Notes: generated from the sequence alone by a model not told the origin. 64,000 nucleotides of DNA from JAZBPO01 sp963691775 (GCA_963691775.1 OY829369.1:2170001-2234000); one strand, 5' to 3'. Counted from the stretch's first letter, positions 25,290 through 33,685 are shown. Numbers and translations are program-made.

Positions 25290-25562
25290 CGCGTCCGATG
25301 CGCCGCGCCCTCGCCTGAAGCACCAGAACCTCTCGAAGTATCCTCCGTCCAATGGGCGGACCAGCCTCGCTCGGCTCCGGACTAGGTTCTAGCGCCAGAT
25401 GTCGATCGGTCTGTGCGAGCCTTCCGATCGTGACGTAGGCTCAGGAATTACCCTGTAGGGCAAATCGGGTTTGCGCCTTGGTTGGACGCCATAAGGCGCA
25501 CCAAATGGCGAGGGCGGTGGCCGTGGGCTCGAGTGGACAGTCCTGTTATCTGTCCTATCCCC
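25290..25562 (+). mobile_element. IS91-like 3' terminus, copy D
   Basis: Contains only the last few transposase codons and the non-coding end, from CGATGCGCCGCGCC to CTATCCCC. The terminal hairpin is GGACAG-TCCTGTTAT-CTGTCC, with loop changes relative to B that copy G shares in part. Several private changes elsewhere (CAAATCGGGTTTG, CCAAATGG) mark it as one of the older copies. Confidence 0.88.
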
Positions 25563-25591
25563 CTCATGACTCCTGAATCGGAGAGCGGGCC

Positions 25592-26155
25592 GTGGGCACC
25601 GAACTCGGCAGTCGAGCGGTAGACGTACCGACGCTGAACGCAGGGCGCGTGCGCCTCGAGCCGCTGTCGCTCGCGCACAGCGTGGGGATGTTCGAGCTCT
25701 GGTCGTCTCCGGAGGTGTGCGCCTACTCCGGCGACGCCGAAGACTGGTGGGGCAATCCGCTGCAATTACCGGCGCAGTCGCGGCAGACATCGGACGCGAT
25801 CATCGACTTCTTCGCGCGCCACACGGTCGCGGGCAACGGGTTTCGCTGGGCGGTCGTCGAGGAGGGCGCCGAGGCGTTCGTCGGCGCGATCGGCTTCAAC
25901 GCCCTGGGCGCGGAATGCGAGCTCGCCTGGCATCAGATCCCACGCTTCTGGGGCCGCGGCTTCATGACGGAAGCCTGCAAGTGCGGCATCGAATGGGCCC
26001 GCGGCGAGCACGTCGAGCGCCTGGTCGCGTTCATCGAGGACGAGAACGCGGCGTCGATCCGACTTGCCGAGCGCCTGGGCTTCGCAGCGACGAACGAGGT
26101 GAAGGAAGGGGCGCGCCGCTTCGAGACGTCACTGATTCCAGGCGGGAACTTCTGA
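25592..26155 (+). CDS. GNAT family N-acetyltransferase (RimJ/RimL type)
   Basis: 187 residues with the RimJ-like layout: VRLEPLSLAHSVGMFELWSS, then FRWAVVEEGAEAFVGAIGFN, GAECELAWHQIPRFWGRGFM (acetyl-CoA loop R-x-x-G-x-G-like) and EHVERLVAFIEDENAASIRL with LAERLGF at the end, all typical of this group. Such enzymes acetylate N-terminal amines of proteins or small molecules; the target here is unknown. A GTG start at 25592 lies 30 bases after IS91 copy D; the reading frame appears complete. Confidence 0.8.
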   Translation: MGTELGSRAVDVPTLNAGRVRLEPLSLAHSVGMFELWSSPEVCAYSGDAEDWWGNPLQLPAQSRQTSDAIIDFFARHTVAGNGFRWAVVEEGAEAFVGAIGFNALGAECELAWHQIPRFWGRGFMTEACKCGIEWARGEHVERLVAFIEDENAASIRLAERLGFAATNEVKEGARRFETSLIPGGNF

Positions 26156-26231
26156 GTTGCGGGGGAGCAGCGTGGCAACTTCGTTTGCGGACGATCTACT
26201 GAAGGTCGGAAGCGTGTACGGCGTCTCCCCA

Positions 26232-26364
26232 CGGCGGCGATGGCGACGGCGCGGAGGAAGTCGACGTAGCGGTTGCGCTCGGCGGGCGTCTGCTCGGCCA
26301 GCGATCGCGCGCGGCCCCAGAGACCCCGCGGCGGCGGCGGGCTTTCGGTTCGATTCGGGTTCAT
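26232..26364 (-). pseudogene. Acyltransferase-3 family protein, N-terminal stub
   Basis: On the reverse strand, from the ATG at 26364, the frame reads LAEQTPAERNRYVDFLRAVA and IAAVG, the classic start of membrane acyltransferase_3 proteins (RYVDFLRAxAI). After about 44 codons it enters unrelated sequence, so nearly all ten membrane helices are lost. The break lies at about 26232, between the GNAT gene and this stub. Confidence 0.6.
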
Positions 26365-26398
26365 CGGTGTCACCTCTTCACGCAGTCTGATGTGGGCG

Positions 26399-26539
26399 TC
26401 AGAGCAGGGCCAGGGGCAGGCGGTGCTCCGGGGGCACGCGTGGCTCGACGGCTTCTCGCAGCAGCGCCCGGATTCGGTCGAGCCAGCGAGCGGCGGTGCG
26501 GGCGAGGGCGTCGGCTTCCTGCAGATCCATGGGGAACAT
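26399..26539 (-). CDS. Possible small protein upstream of the acyltransferase stub
   Basis: A 46-residue helical frame, MFPMDLQEADALARTAARWL then DRIRALLREAVEPRVPP. Its codon use has the strong third-position GC of the neighbouring operon and it ends 34 bases before the stub's start on the same strand. No family is recognised; short length leaves real doubt. Confidence 0.35.
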   Translation of the reverse strand: MFPMDLQEADALARTAARWLDRIRALLREAVEPRVPPEHRLPLALL

Positions 26540-26692
26540 GTCGGTGCTCCGTGGGGTGTGATAGGAAGAGGATTGCGAGAGGTATTTTCAAGCGCAACTT
26601 CTCTGGAAAAAGTGGCGAATCAGGACGCTTCTAGTATCGAAATGCGATGCTTTCGCGGGTCGGGCCCGGCAGAACGCCGGGCCCGGAGGGGG

Positions 26693-27925
26693 TCAGAGCG
26701 CCGGGAAGCGGGCGCGATAGGTGGGCGGAAGCACCGGACACAGCGTCTCCCGCCGCCCCGCCAGAGCGAGGCGCCAGCGGCCGACGAGGCCGTAGCCCGC
26801 GTCGCGGAGCGGCCGCGGCACCAGCCACAGCAGCGCCGCGACCGCCCACCACAGTCCCCCGAGGTGCAGCAGCAGGCGAACGACGGCGTCGGAGCGGGTG
26901 AGGCGCCGGCCGGAGCCGTCCTCGAGCACGAAGGTGGCGTCGCGCGCGCCGCCGTCGAAGCGGGTGCCGAGCCGGGCTTCCGCCTGCGCGGACTGCAGCG
27001 GCAGGTAGGACAGGCGTCCATCCGGATCCTCGCCGAGCGCGAAGCGCACCACGCCCTGGCAGAAGCCGCAGGCACCGTCGTAGTACACGGTCGCCTTCGC
27101 CGCGCCGACGCCGCGCCGGGTCCAGGCGGGATCGAAGCAGAGCAGGTGCATGATCAGCATCGGCGTCGTCAGGTCCGGGAAGTTCAACAGCGCGAGGAAG
27201 CCAAACTGCACCGCGAGCATCGACGCCCAGAGCGCGAAGCGCAGGCGCCGCGCGAGGAACAGCGGCGCGTAGAGCAGCTCGATCCAGAGCACCGCGAGCG
27301 TGATGCCCTCGAGCAGCCAGGGCGGCAGGGCGAGGGTCAGATCGCGCAGCAGCCAGTCCCTCGCGAGCGGGTTCTCCAGCACGACGGCGACGGTATCCCC
27401 GGCCATCCAGGTCGGGCTCAGCGCCTTGGTCCAGCCGCTGTATGTGTAAGAGATCGCTAGCACGACGGCGGCCGCAGCGAACACGGCCTGCGGCGCGCCC
27501 CACGCGAACACGTCCGGACGCTCGCGGCCGAGCGAGTACGGCGTGCGCGGTACGAAGCAGTGCGCGATCAGCAGCCAGCCCACGTAGGGCAGCGCTGGAT
27601 TGCTCATGAGCGGGTTCCGGCAGATCAGGCCCATGAGCACGACCCAGAGCCAGATCGCGGCGGTCCGGTCGTGCCAGCCCGCGGCGAGCGCGAGCGACGC
27701 GCCGGCGCCGCTCGCGACGACGGCGAGCACGATGGCCGGCGAGTCGCCGAGCATGAGCAGGTTCGGCCAGGCCGAGAACAGCGGGCTGAGACCTGCTTCC
27801 GGCAGCATGCCGCCCGCGGAGAAGACCTCGATGCACCAGGGCAGCAGCCCGGCGAAGTGCACCGCGAGGTAGGCGCCGAGAACGACGCGGAAGAGCGTGT
27901 ACTGCCCAGCGGTCCAGAGGTTCAC
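26693..27925 (-). CDS. HTTM-domain membrane protein with C-terminal DCC (thiol-disulfide) domain
   Basis: 410 residues. The N-terminal two thirds form a multi-pass HTTM/vitamin-K-carboxylase-like region (LWTAGQYTLFRVVLGAYLAV; LICRNPLMSNPALPYVGWLL; AISYTYSGWTKALSPTWMAG). The C-terminal part has the DUF393/DCC motif ATVYYDGACGFCQGVVRFAL with its CxxC, then RLTRSDAVVRLLLHLGG. Start GTG at 27925 has GGGAGG upstream and overlaps the preceding gene's stop as GTGA. HTTM-DCC fusions occur in many proteobacteria, often beside lipid or sterol-modifying genes; the exact reaction is unknown. Last gene of a three-gene operon. Confidence 0.82.
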   Translation of the reverse strand: MNLWTAGQYTLFRVVLGAYLAVHFAGLLPWCIEVFSAGGMLPEAGLSPLFSAWPNLLMLGDSPAIVLAVVASGAGASLALAAGWHDRTAAIWLWVVLMGLICRNPLMSNPALPYVGWLLIAHCFVPRTPYSLGRERPDVFAWGAPQAVFAAAAVVLAISYTYSGWTKALSPTWMAGDTVAVVLENPLARDWLLRDLTLALPPWLLEGITLAVLWIELLYAPLFLARRLRFALWASMLAVQFGFLALLNFPDLTTPMLIMHLLCFDPAWTRRGVGAAKATVYYDGACGFCQGVVRFALGEDPDGRLSYLPLQSAQAEARLGTRFDGGARDATFVLEDGSGRRLTRSDAVVRLLLHLGGLWWAVAALLWLVPRPLRDAGYGLVGRWRLALAGRRETLCPVLPPTYRARFPAL

Positions 27926-28440
27926 AACGAGATCCTCCCGGCGGTGCAGTCGACGGTGAGTGCGAGGGGTACGCCGGCGCCGCGGCTCGCGGCGTCGCGA
28001 GGTGCCCAGCGGACGTCCACGGGGCGGGCCCGGGCCTCCGCGGGCAGGCCGATCTCCTGCACCACGGTGCCGGGCGCGCACACCGCGTGGTGCACGACGG
28101 CCTCGGCCATGGCGCGCGTGTTCGGGTCCGAGACCAGCAGCGGCCCGTAGGCGAAGGCTGCGCCGTAGGCGTTGCGTCGGTTGTAGGGCCCCTGGAGCCC
28201 CGCATAGGTCTCCGGCGTCAGCTCCAGCGTGTGCGCGGCGCCGTCCGCGTCTTCCCAGTCCAGGAACAGGCGGGCGGAAAAGGTCTCGTAGCCGCGGTGC
28301 GCGGTGAACACGCGGGGCGCGGGCGAGGCGTGGGTGGCGGTGCTGACGGCGCGCAGGGTCGGCGCGTGCAGCCAGTCGGCGACGGCCTGGAAGCAGCCGA
28401 GGCCGGTGAGCAGGGCGAAGACGGCGATGGACTCACGCAT
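27922..28440 (-). CDS. Hypothetical secreted/periplasmic protein of the sterol-desaturase operon
   Basis: 172 residues with an N-terminal hydrophobic signal or anchor (SIAVFALLTGLGCFQAVADW) and a soluble domain: RVFTAHRGYETFSARLFLDW, ELTPETYAGLQGPYNRRNAY, GAAFAYGPLL and a C-terminal Cys pair region. It overlaps the upstream desaturase gene by 8 bases and the downstream HTTM gene by 4, so it is translationally coupled to both and probably acts with them. Similar small proteins accompany HTTM-type genes, but I cannot name a family. Confidence 0.65.
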   Translation of the reverse strand: MRESIAVFALLTGLGCFQAVADWLHAPTLRAVSTATHASPAPRVFTAHRGYETFSARLFLDWEDADGAAHTLELTPETYAGLQGPYNRRNAYGAAFAYGPLLVSDPNTRAMAEAVVHHAVCAPGTVVQEIGLPAEARARPVDVRWAPRDAASRGAGVPLALTVDCTAGRISL

Positions 28441-29173
28441 GGTCGTGTTCTCCGTTACGGGTGAGGTCGCGGCCGCGGAGCATGGCGCCCACGCGGAGTT
28501 CGTCGGCGGCCTCGAAGCCGCAGGCCTCGGGCCCGCGGACGGGGTTGTCGAAGGTGCCGAAGAGCAGGTCCCACAGCGGCAGGTCGGCGTAGTTCGAGTG
28601 GTGCCGCCCGCGCTCGTGGTGCACGCGGTGCATCTCCGGGCGCTGGATCAGGTAGCCGAGCCAGTGCGGCGTGCGCACGTTGCAGTGATAGAAGAGCTCC
28701 GCGAAGGCGGTCAGCAGCACCGCGAGCGCCGTCTGCGCCGGGTCCAGGCCGAGCAGCGAGACGAGCAGGAAGGAGCTGAGCAATCCGTTCGCGAGCAGTT
28801 CGAGCGGATGCTTGTAGAAGCTGGTGATCGTCTCGAGACGCGCGGGGCTGTGGTGGAGCTGGTGCAGCCAACGCCAGAGCAGCGGCGAGGCGTGCCGTGC
28901 ACGGTGCCACCAGTAGTAGACGAAGGTGATGAGCACATAGCCGATCGCGGCGCCGGCGACGGTGCCCGTCGCGGCGCCGACCTCGGACAGGCGCAGGGCG
29001 GGCAGCAGCTGATCCCAGGTCGCGGCGCCGAGCAGGGCGGTCGCGCCCTGGAGCAGATTGAAGCCGATCGCGCGCGGCCACCACAGTGATCGCCGCGGGC
29101 GCGCGTGGGCCGGGAACAGGCGCTCCAGCGCGAGAGCGAAGGCCCCTGCGCAGAGGGTTCCGGTGATGACCAT
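28433..29173 (-). CDS. Sterol desaturase / fatty-acid hydroxylase superfamily membrane protein
   Basis: 246 residues from ATG 29173. Several membrane helices and the di-iron histidine boxes: YWWHRARHASPLLW (HxxxH), LHQLHHSPARLETITSFYKH (HxxHH) and MHRVHHERGRHHSNYADLPL (HxxHH). WDLLFGTFDNP follows, as in the family. These enzymes hydroxylate or desaturate membrane lipids. First gene of the operon with a periplasmic protein and an HTTM-DCC protein. The upstream region is shared with the divergent HTH regulator at 29291, which may control it. Confidence 0.88.
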   Translation of the reverse strand: MVITGTLCAGAFALALERLFPAHARPRRSLWWPRAIGFNLLQGATALLGAATWDQLLPALRLSEVGAATGTVAGAAIGYVLITFVYYWWHRARHASPLLWRWLHQLHHSPARLETITSFYKHPLELLANGLLSSFLLVSLLGLDPAQTALAVLLTAFAELFYHCNVRTPHWLGYLIQRPEMHRVHHERGRHHSNYADLPLWDLLFGTFDNPVRGPEACGFEAADELRVGAMLRGRDLTRNGEHDHA

Positions 29174-29290
29174 GAGCCGAACTCCGTGGTTAGAGGAGCC
29201 CTGATCCTTGCTGTCGGATAGCGCCAGCGACAACGAGAAACGGTGAAGTCGTAGAATCCGACTCGACGCGTATCACGGAGCGCTACGAAC

Positions 29291-30043
29291 ATGTCGCAGA
29301 CGTCCCAGCTCATCGACGCCCTGAAGGGCGTGCTCCGCGAACGCGGCCTGACCTATGCGGATGCGGCGACGGCCCTCGATCTGTCCGAGGCGAGCGTGAA
29401 GCGGCTGTTCTCGCAGCAGACGTTCACGCTCGATCGCGTGGAGGCGCTGTGCGAACTGGCGGAGATCGAGTTCGCGGAGCTGGTCGCGCGGGCCGATGCC
29501 GCGCGTCGACGTCTCGACGAGATGACCGTCGAGCAAGAGCAGGCGCTGGTGGACGATCCACTGCTGCTGCTGACCATGGTCTGCGCGCTGAACCGCTGGT
29601 CCTTCGAGACGATCCTCGAGCAGTACGAGATCGCCGACACGGAGCTGATCCAGCGCCTCGCGCACCTCGACCGGCTCGGGCTCCTCGATCTGCTCCCGGG
29701 CAACAAGTACCGGCTGCGTCTGTCGCGGGCCTTCCGCTGGCGCGCGGACGGCCCGATCCAGCGCTTCTTCATGCGCGCGGTCATGAGTGACTTCCTCACC
29801 GCGCCCGGCCCCTACGCCGGTCGCGTGCGCTTCGTCTGGGGCCAGCTCTCGGAAGCGAACGCGCGCCAGGTCGAGCGTGCGATCGAGCGCCTGGTGCGCG
29901 ACTTCGAGGCGCTCGCCGACACGGACGCGCGCAACGAGGCGCCGGACCGGTTCGGTTCGAGCCTGCTGCTCGGGTTCCGGCGCGACTGGGAGCCCGCGCA
30001 GTTCCGCGGCATCCGTCGCGGCGAGAAGTCCGTGCCGGATTGA
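29291..30043 (+). CDS. XRE-family HTH transcriptional regulator
   Basis: 250 residues. The N-terminal helix-turn-helix (LIDALKGVLRERGLTYADAA, then LDLSEASVKRLFSQQTFTLD) is of the Cro/CI type, and the C-terminal domain is helical (LLLTMVCALNRWSFETILEQ; LGLLDLLPGNKYRLRLSRAF; RFFMRAVMSDFL). It diverges from the sterol-desaturase operon with about 117 bases between starts, so it probably regulates that operon. Its codon use matches the operon, meaning regulator and target were probably acquired together. Confidence 0.82.
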   Translation: MSQTSQLIDALKGVLRERGLTYADAATALDLSEASVKRLFSQQTFTLDRVEALCELAEIEFAELVARADAARRRLDEMTVEQEQALVDDPLLLLTMVCALNRWSFETILEQYEIADTELIQRLAHLDRLGLLDLLPGNKYRLRLSRAFRWRADGPIQRFFMRAVMSDFLTAPGPYAGRVRFVWGQLSEANARQVERAIERLVRDFEALADTDARNEAPDRFGSSLLLGFRRDWEPAQFRGIRRGEKSVPD

Positions 30044-30457
30044 TCCGGGGCAAGGATCGTCGTGCCGCCGCGCCGGACACTGGAGGGGTCGAGAGAGCCG
30101 CCTTCGGGAGGAAGGCCCCATGAACGACGAGATCGGCAAGGGGATATTCGTGAGATATTCGTGGACATACATGGACGCCCCCGCTGCGACAAGCCGAGCG
30201 AATCCGCCCAGCTGCTGACAGCCGGAAGTGCTCTTGTTCCACTGCCCCGTGTCCTGATCGAGTGGAAAGACGGTCGTGCTGACATACATCCGGCTTTCTG
30301 ATGAAGGCGCCTGTCTCGGTCCTTCGAGCCCATATGGGAGCCGCACCTGACTGTCTGAAACACCCACTCGGCCTGCTTCGGGCCATGTCCACGGCAAGAC
30401 TTCGTCAGGCGCGGGTAACCGCAGCAATTCGCATCGACAGGACGGGAAGTGAAGTGG
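30044..30457. other. Stretch between the HTH gene and IS110, element debris
   Basis: About 410 bases. A short inverted repeat (GCCTTC, GGGAGGAAGGC) follows the regulator and may be its terminator. Further on, ATATTCGTGGACATACATGG recalls the GTGGACACCCAT motif of other debris. The right end of the IS110 element must lie near 30458 but cannot be fixed, because the other copy is truncated there. No gene is recognised. Confidence 0.4.
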
Positions 30458-31480
30458 TTACGAGGCGCTTGCCCGGTAGGGCTTGCCCCGCTGAAGCATG
30501 ATCCAGGCGGTGCGCGCGAGCCGCGCCGCCACAGCAACAGCCGCCTTGTTCACCCCAACACGCTCCACGAGCTGCTGCGTCCAACGTCGAAGCGGGTCGT
30601 GATGCCGATGCGCTTTGTAGATGACCGCACGGGCGCCATGCACGAGCTGGCTGCGAAGGTAGCGATCGCCACGCTTGGTGATCTTGCCCTGGAACGATTT
30701 GTCGCCCGACGCGTACTGGCTCGGCGTCAGGCCCAGCCATACGGCGAAATCACGCGGATGCTCGAACTGATCGCCCCTGCCGATGGCGGAGACGATCGCC
30801 GTGGCGTTGACGGGCCCGATGCCTGGCATCGTGAGCAGCAATTTGCACAGCGGATGCGAGGTGGCGAGCGCGTGCATCTGCTTCTCGAGCTGGCCGAGCC
30901 GATCGGAGCGCGTCCGGAACTCCGCATCGATCTCGACGATCTGTGTGCGCATGAAGGGCGTGAGGTGTTTGCCAGCGTCGCCCTGCAGCTCGACCATGGT
31001 GCGTCGAAACGACGGGATGCCCTGAGGCATCACGACGCCGTAGTCGCTGAGTACGCCGCGGGTCTGGTTCATCAGCTGGATACGCTGGCGCACCAGACGC
31101 ATTCGGATCCGATGCAGGGCCTGCATGTCCTGCTGCGCGAGTGACTTCACCGGCACGCAGCGCAGATTCGGGCGCTGCGATGCTTCGGCGATCGCTAGCG
31201 CATCATTGGCGTCGTTCTTGTTGCCACGCACGAACGGCTTCACGTGTTGTGCGGGCACCAGGCGCACGTCGTGCCCCATGGCAGCGAACTCGCGAGCCCA
31301 ATAGTGGCTCGAGTAGCAGGCTTCCATTGCGACGATGCTGGGCGGCTGCTTTGCGAGGGTCTGTAGCAGTCGCCCGCGCTGAACCGGTTCGTTTCGAGTG
31401 ACCTTGCGGTGCGCATCGAGCTCGCAGAGCTGGAAGACGTTCTTTGCGACGTCGATGGCAATCAACTTAGGCTGTTCCAT
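30458..31480 (-). CDS. IS110-family transposase (recombinase), full length
   Basis: 340 residues. N-terminal RuvC-like DEDD domain: LIAIDVAKNVFQLCELD, VAMEACYSSHYWAREF, VRGNKNDANDALAIAEASQR. Then a coiled-coil region and the C-terminal Transposase_20 domain: MPGIGPVNATAIVSAIGRGD, FAVWLGLTPSQYASGDKSFQ, ITKRGDRYLRSQLVHGARAV, with the catalytic Ser expected near SQLVHGA. Enzymes of this family are RNA-guided DNA recombinases that move without classical transposition chemistry. This is the intact counterpart of the truncated copy at 14954. Confidence 0.93.
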   Translation of the reverse strand: MEQPKLIAIDVAKNVFQLCELDAHRKVTRNEPVQRGRLLQTLAKQPPSIVAMEACYSSHYWAREFAAMGHDVRLVPAQHVKPFVRGNKNDANDALAIAEASQRPNLRCVPVKSLAQQDMQALHRIRMRLVRQRIQLMNQTRGVLSDYGVVMPQGIPSFRRTMVELQGDAGKHLTPFMRTQIVEIDAEFRTRSDRLGQLEKQMHALATSHPLCKLLLTMPGIGPVNATAIVSAIGRGDQFEHPRDFAVWLGLTPSQYASGDKSFQGKITKRGDRYLRSQLVHGARAVIYKAHRHHDPLRRWTQQLVERVGVNKAAVAVAARLARTAWIMLQRGKPYRASAS

Positions 31481-31599
31481 GGGATGGCGTCCTCTCTGGG
31501 CTGAAGTTCAGCTTCAGCTGAGTACACCTTCCGCCCTGGCGCAGCAGACTTTCGAGCCCGCTGAACGCCGTAGGGAGGGGGCGTCCATCCCATCACCCA
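31481..31599 (-). ncRNA. Conserved structured leader of IS110 (candidate guide RNA region), copy 2
   Basis: Nearly identical to 14835-14953, including the long-range ATGGGATGG/CCATCCCAT pairing and the internal GCTGAAG/CTTCAGC hairpin. Conservation of non-coding sequence up to the element edge in two copies at unrelated sites supports function. It could be the guide RNA or the promoter/attachment end; in IS1111-type members the RNA comes from the other end. Confidence 0.45.
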
Positions 31600-31681
31600 C
31601 CCGCTCTGAATTTGAGCCTCGGCGGGAGAAGCTCGCAGCCAGGATCTTGGATGGATTGATACTTTCGGAGGGGGAAATAGA

Positions 31682-31909
31682 TTGCCAGCGGAAAGAGCGG
31701 CAGATCAAAAGATCTCGGGCAAACAAGCCTTTATTGTTATCGGTTCTGCGATCGCCATCCCGGTCGTCATGGCGTTGCTGCTGACGGGCAACGAGTCTGC
31801 GCGACAGATTGGGCAGGCATTGATGCTGGTAGGACTACCGTTGCTCCTCGGTTTTGCACTCGTGAAGACGCGCCCTAAAGATGGCCAGTCCGATGAGACA
31901 GGACGTTAG
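31682..31909 (+). CDS. Small two-helix membrane protein
   Basis: A 75-residue frame: basic N-terminus, then two hydrophobic segments (AFIVIGSAIAIPVVMALLL and QALMLVGLPLLLGFALV) and a polar tail. The TTG start at 31682 is supported by GGAGGGGG about ten bases upstream. No family is recognised. It lies just outside the IS110 leader, on the opposite strand. Confidence 0.5.
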   Translation: MPAERAADQKISGKQAFIVIGSAIAIPVVMALLLTGNESARQIGQALMLVGLPLLLGFALVKTRPKDGQSDETGR

Positions 31910-31997
31910 AAAACCGAACCCGGACACCCATTCGAAGGGCGATCACCTACTCACTGACGAGAAGTTGACTGTGGCATCAGTCTGCAGCCGCGGCGCC

Positions 31998-32036
31998 ACT
32001 CTCCCGCACCGTCCTTGGTGTACTGAATCTGTACCG
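31998..32036 (+). repeat. 39-bp direct repeat, copy 2
   Basis: Same as 13140-13178 beside tRNA-Phe (ACTCTCCCGCACC through GAATCTGTACCG). The flanks differ on both sides. It places the same short sequence at the island's left edge and at its middle, near the IS110/IS3 debris. Confidence 0.6.
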
Positions 32037-32067
32037 GGTTCTCCCCCGATTCCGCGGATACCCTGAT

Positions 32068-32211
32068 CTAGGTCGACAGTCCGGCTGATTGCTCTAGCCG
32101 CTTCCGCCGATCCGGATTGTGGATGCGCTCGATATAGTCGAACACATCTGTTCTCGCTTCTGCTCGTTGTCGATAGTGCCGCCGGTTGATTCGCTCGCGC
32201 TTCAGGCGTCC
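32068..32211 (-). pseudogene. IS3-family OrfB remnant (C-terminus)
   Basis: The reverse-strand frame ends with LKRERINRRHYRQRAEARTD and VFDYIERIHNPDRRKRLEQ, the recognisable C-terminal end of IS3-type integrases (RTRAEARxDVFDYIERFYNPRRR). The catalytic DDE part is absent; the longer open frame upstream is not transposase. Debris of an older insertion. Confidence 0.7.
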
Positions 32212-32555
32212 GAACGCAATTCGTGAACGCAATTCGTGGACAGCCATGTCGCTAGTGACGCGGAGCGCTTCTAGGGACACCTTGCTGATTTCGTAGATCT
32301 GACTCCGTAGACACCCAGGTCGAGGGCTCCCTGGAGCCAAGGACAGTGGCACCGTAGTCCGTGAAAGGACTGAAACGTTCCGGATGCGCCTGATGAGTAG
32401 CGCGACGTGGCGTGCCGAGGCTCGAAAAACGATGGGGAACGGAGCAGCGACGCGCGTAGGGGGGGAGTGGTGGACAGTCACGCTTGCGTCGATGCGTACA
32501 GAGACACGGGCAATCAGCCGCAGCCCGGACGATCGAACCGGTCGAAACTCACCCG
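32212..32555. other. Intergenic stretch before the RAYT gene
   Basis: About 340 bases. Contains TCGTGAACGCAATTCGTG, a small doubled AACGCAATTCGTG unit near 32215-32240, and otherwise no recognised gene or repeat. A promoter for the RAYT gene presumably lies here, but no clear boxes are seen. Confidence 0.35.
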
Positions 32556-33509
32556 ATGGGCTACCCACGCGCCTTCATCGTCGATCCCGAGCAGCCCGGC
32601 TTCTACCACTGCGTGAGCCGGTGTGTGCGCCGCGCCTGGCTCTGCGGCGAAGACCCCGTCACCGGGCGCTGCTTCGACCATCGGCGTGGCTGGATCGAAC
32701 AACGACTGCTGATGCTCGCCGACAGCTTCGCTGTCGGGTTGTACGCATGGGCCGTGATGAGCAACCACACCCATGTCGTCCTGCGCATCGACCCGAGGTT
32801 GGCCGAGACCTGGACAGACGAGGACGTCGCGCACCGCTGGGCGCGCCTGGATCGCACGCTCGCGGCCGTGCCGGACAGTCACGTCGAAGAGCGCGTCCGG
32901 CGACTGCTCGATCAGCCTGACCGGATCGTCGAACTCAGAGCCCGCCTCGGTAGCCTCAGCTGGTTCATGCGATTCCTGAACGAGTGCATCGCACGCGAGG
33001 CGAACGCCGAGGATCGCTGCACCGGTCGTTTCTGGGAGGGGCGCTTCAAGTGTCAGGCGCTCCTGGATGACGCTGCCCTCGCTGCCTGCATGGCCTATGT
33101 GGATCTGAATCCCATCCGTGCGGGTATTGCGGATGAACTTGCGGATTCCGACTACACGAGCATCCAGCGCCGCCTTCGTTCGCTCGACGGTGACCCCACT
33201 GCGGGCGACACCCCACTCGACCCCATGGCCGGTGTACGAGGGCCTGCCGCGTCGAGCCTGACCGTGCGTGCGTACATCGACCTCGTCGACTGCACGGGCC
33301 GGATCACACGGCCGGACAAGCGCGGCGCGATCTCCGACGAGGCCGCCAGGGCCCTGGATGCGATTCGGGGCTCTCCGAGTTGGTGGGTCGGATGTGTCGG
33401 CCGTATCGAGGAAGTGTTCGCTACCGCGGTCGGAATGCCGAAGGCACTGAAGCGAAGAGCTGCCGAACTCGATCTGCGCTCCCTGCGCGGGGCTGGCGCT
33501 GCCTGGTAG
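32556..33509 (+). CDS. REP-associated tyrosine transposase (RAYT), Y1/IS200-like
   Basis: 317 residues. The Y1 HUH fold is shown by GFYHCVSRCVRRAWLCGED, the HUH motif in MSNHTHVVLRID, the conserved MRFLNECIAREANAED and GRFWEGRFKCQALLDDAALA (RFWEGRFK block), and AYVDLNPIRAGI. The catalytic Tyr is expected near YVDLNPIRAG. RAYTs are usually single-copy domesticated transposases that act on REP palindromes; no REP array is seen, but a perfect 18-bp palindrome lies 156 bases downstream. The ATG at 32556 is chosen because homology begins there. Confidence 0.88.
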   Translation: MGYPRAFIVDPEQPGFYHCVSRCVRRAWLCGEDPVTGRCFDHRRGWIEQRLLMLADSFAVGLYAWAVMSNHTHVVLRIDPRLAETWTDEDVAHRWARLDRTLAAVPDSHVEERVRRLLDQPDRIVELRARLGSLSWFMRFLNECIAREANAEDRCTGRFWEGRFKCQALLDDAALAACMAYVDLNPIRAGIADELADSDYTSIQRRLRSLDGDPTAGDTPLDPMAGVRGPAASSLTVRAYIDLVDCTGRITRPDKRGAISDEAARALDAIRGSPSWWVGCVGRIEEVFATAVGMPKALKRRAAELDLRSLRGAGAAW

Positions 33510-33664
33510 GCACGAAAAGCTTCGATTCAAGCACTCCGCGCACCGCACGTGCCCCTGATTCGTTCCCAACTTCCTTTGGCTCCGCGCACCCGACCATTGC
33601 GCGGCTCATCGAATGCATCCAGCAGACCCTTGTCCTTCCGCGGTCAGCGAGCTGGCTGTCAACG

Positions 33665-33682
33665 GAGTACTCCGGAGTACTC
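33665..33682 (+). repeat. Perfect 18-bp palindrome downstream of RAYT
   Basis: GAGTACTCCGGAGTACTC reads the same on both strands. It lies between the RAYT gene and IS91 copy E, only three bases from the copy's left edge. It could be a RAYT target, a remnant of a REP hairpin, or a structure at which the IS91 sequence was truncated. Confidence 0.6.
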
Positions 33683-33685
33683 ACA

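Larger units (their letters stand above)
30458..31599 (-). mobile_element. IS110-family insertion sequence, apparently complete on its left side
   Basis: Contains an intact transposase and the 119-base structured leader. The left boundary (31599) is set by the end of identity with the truncated copy at 14835. The right boundary is unknown and probably lies somewhat below 30458. No terminal inverted repeats or target duplication are evident, as usual for this family. Confidence 0.8.

Noticed and set aside
26273..27460. A long + strand reading frame opposite the HTTM gene
   Set aside because: It is an antisense shadow caused by the very high third-position GC; it has no ribosome site or known motif, while the reverse strand encodes clear membrane and DCC motifs.
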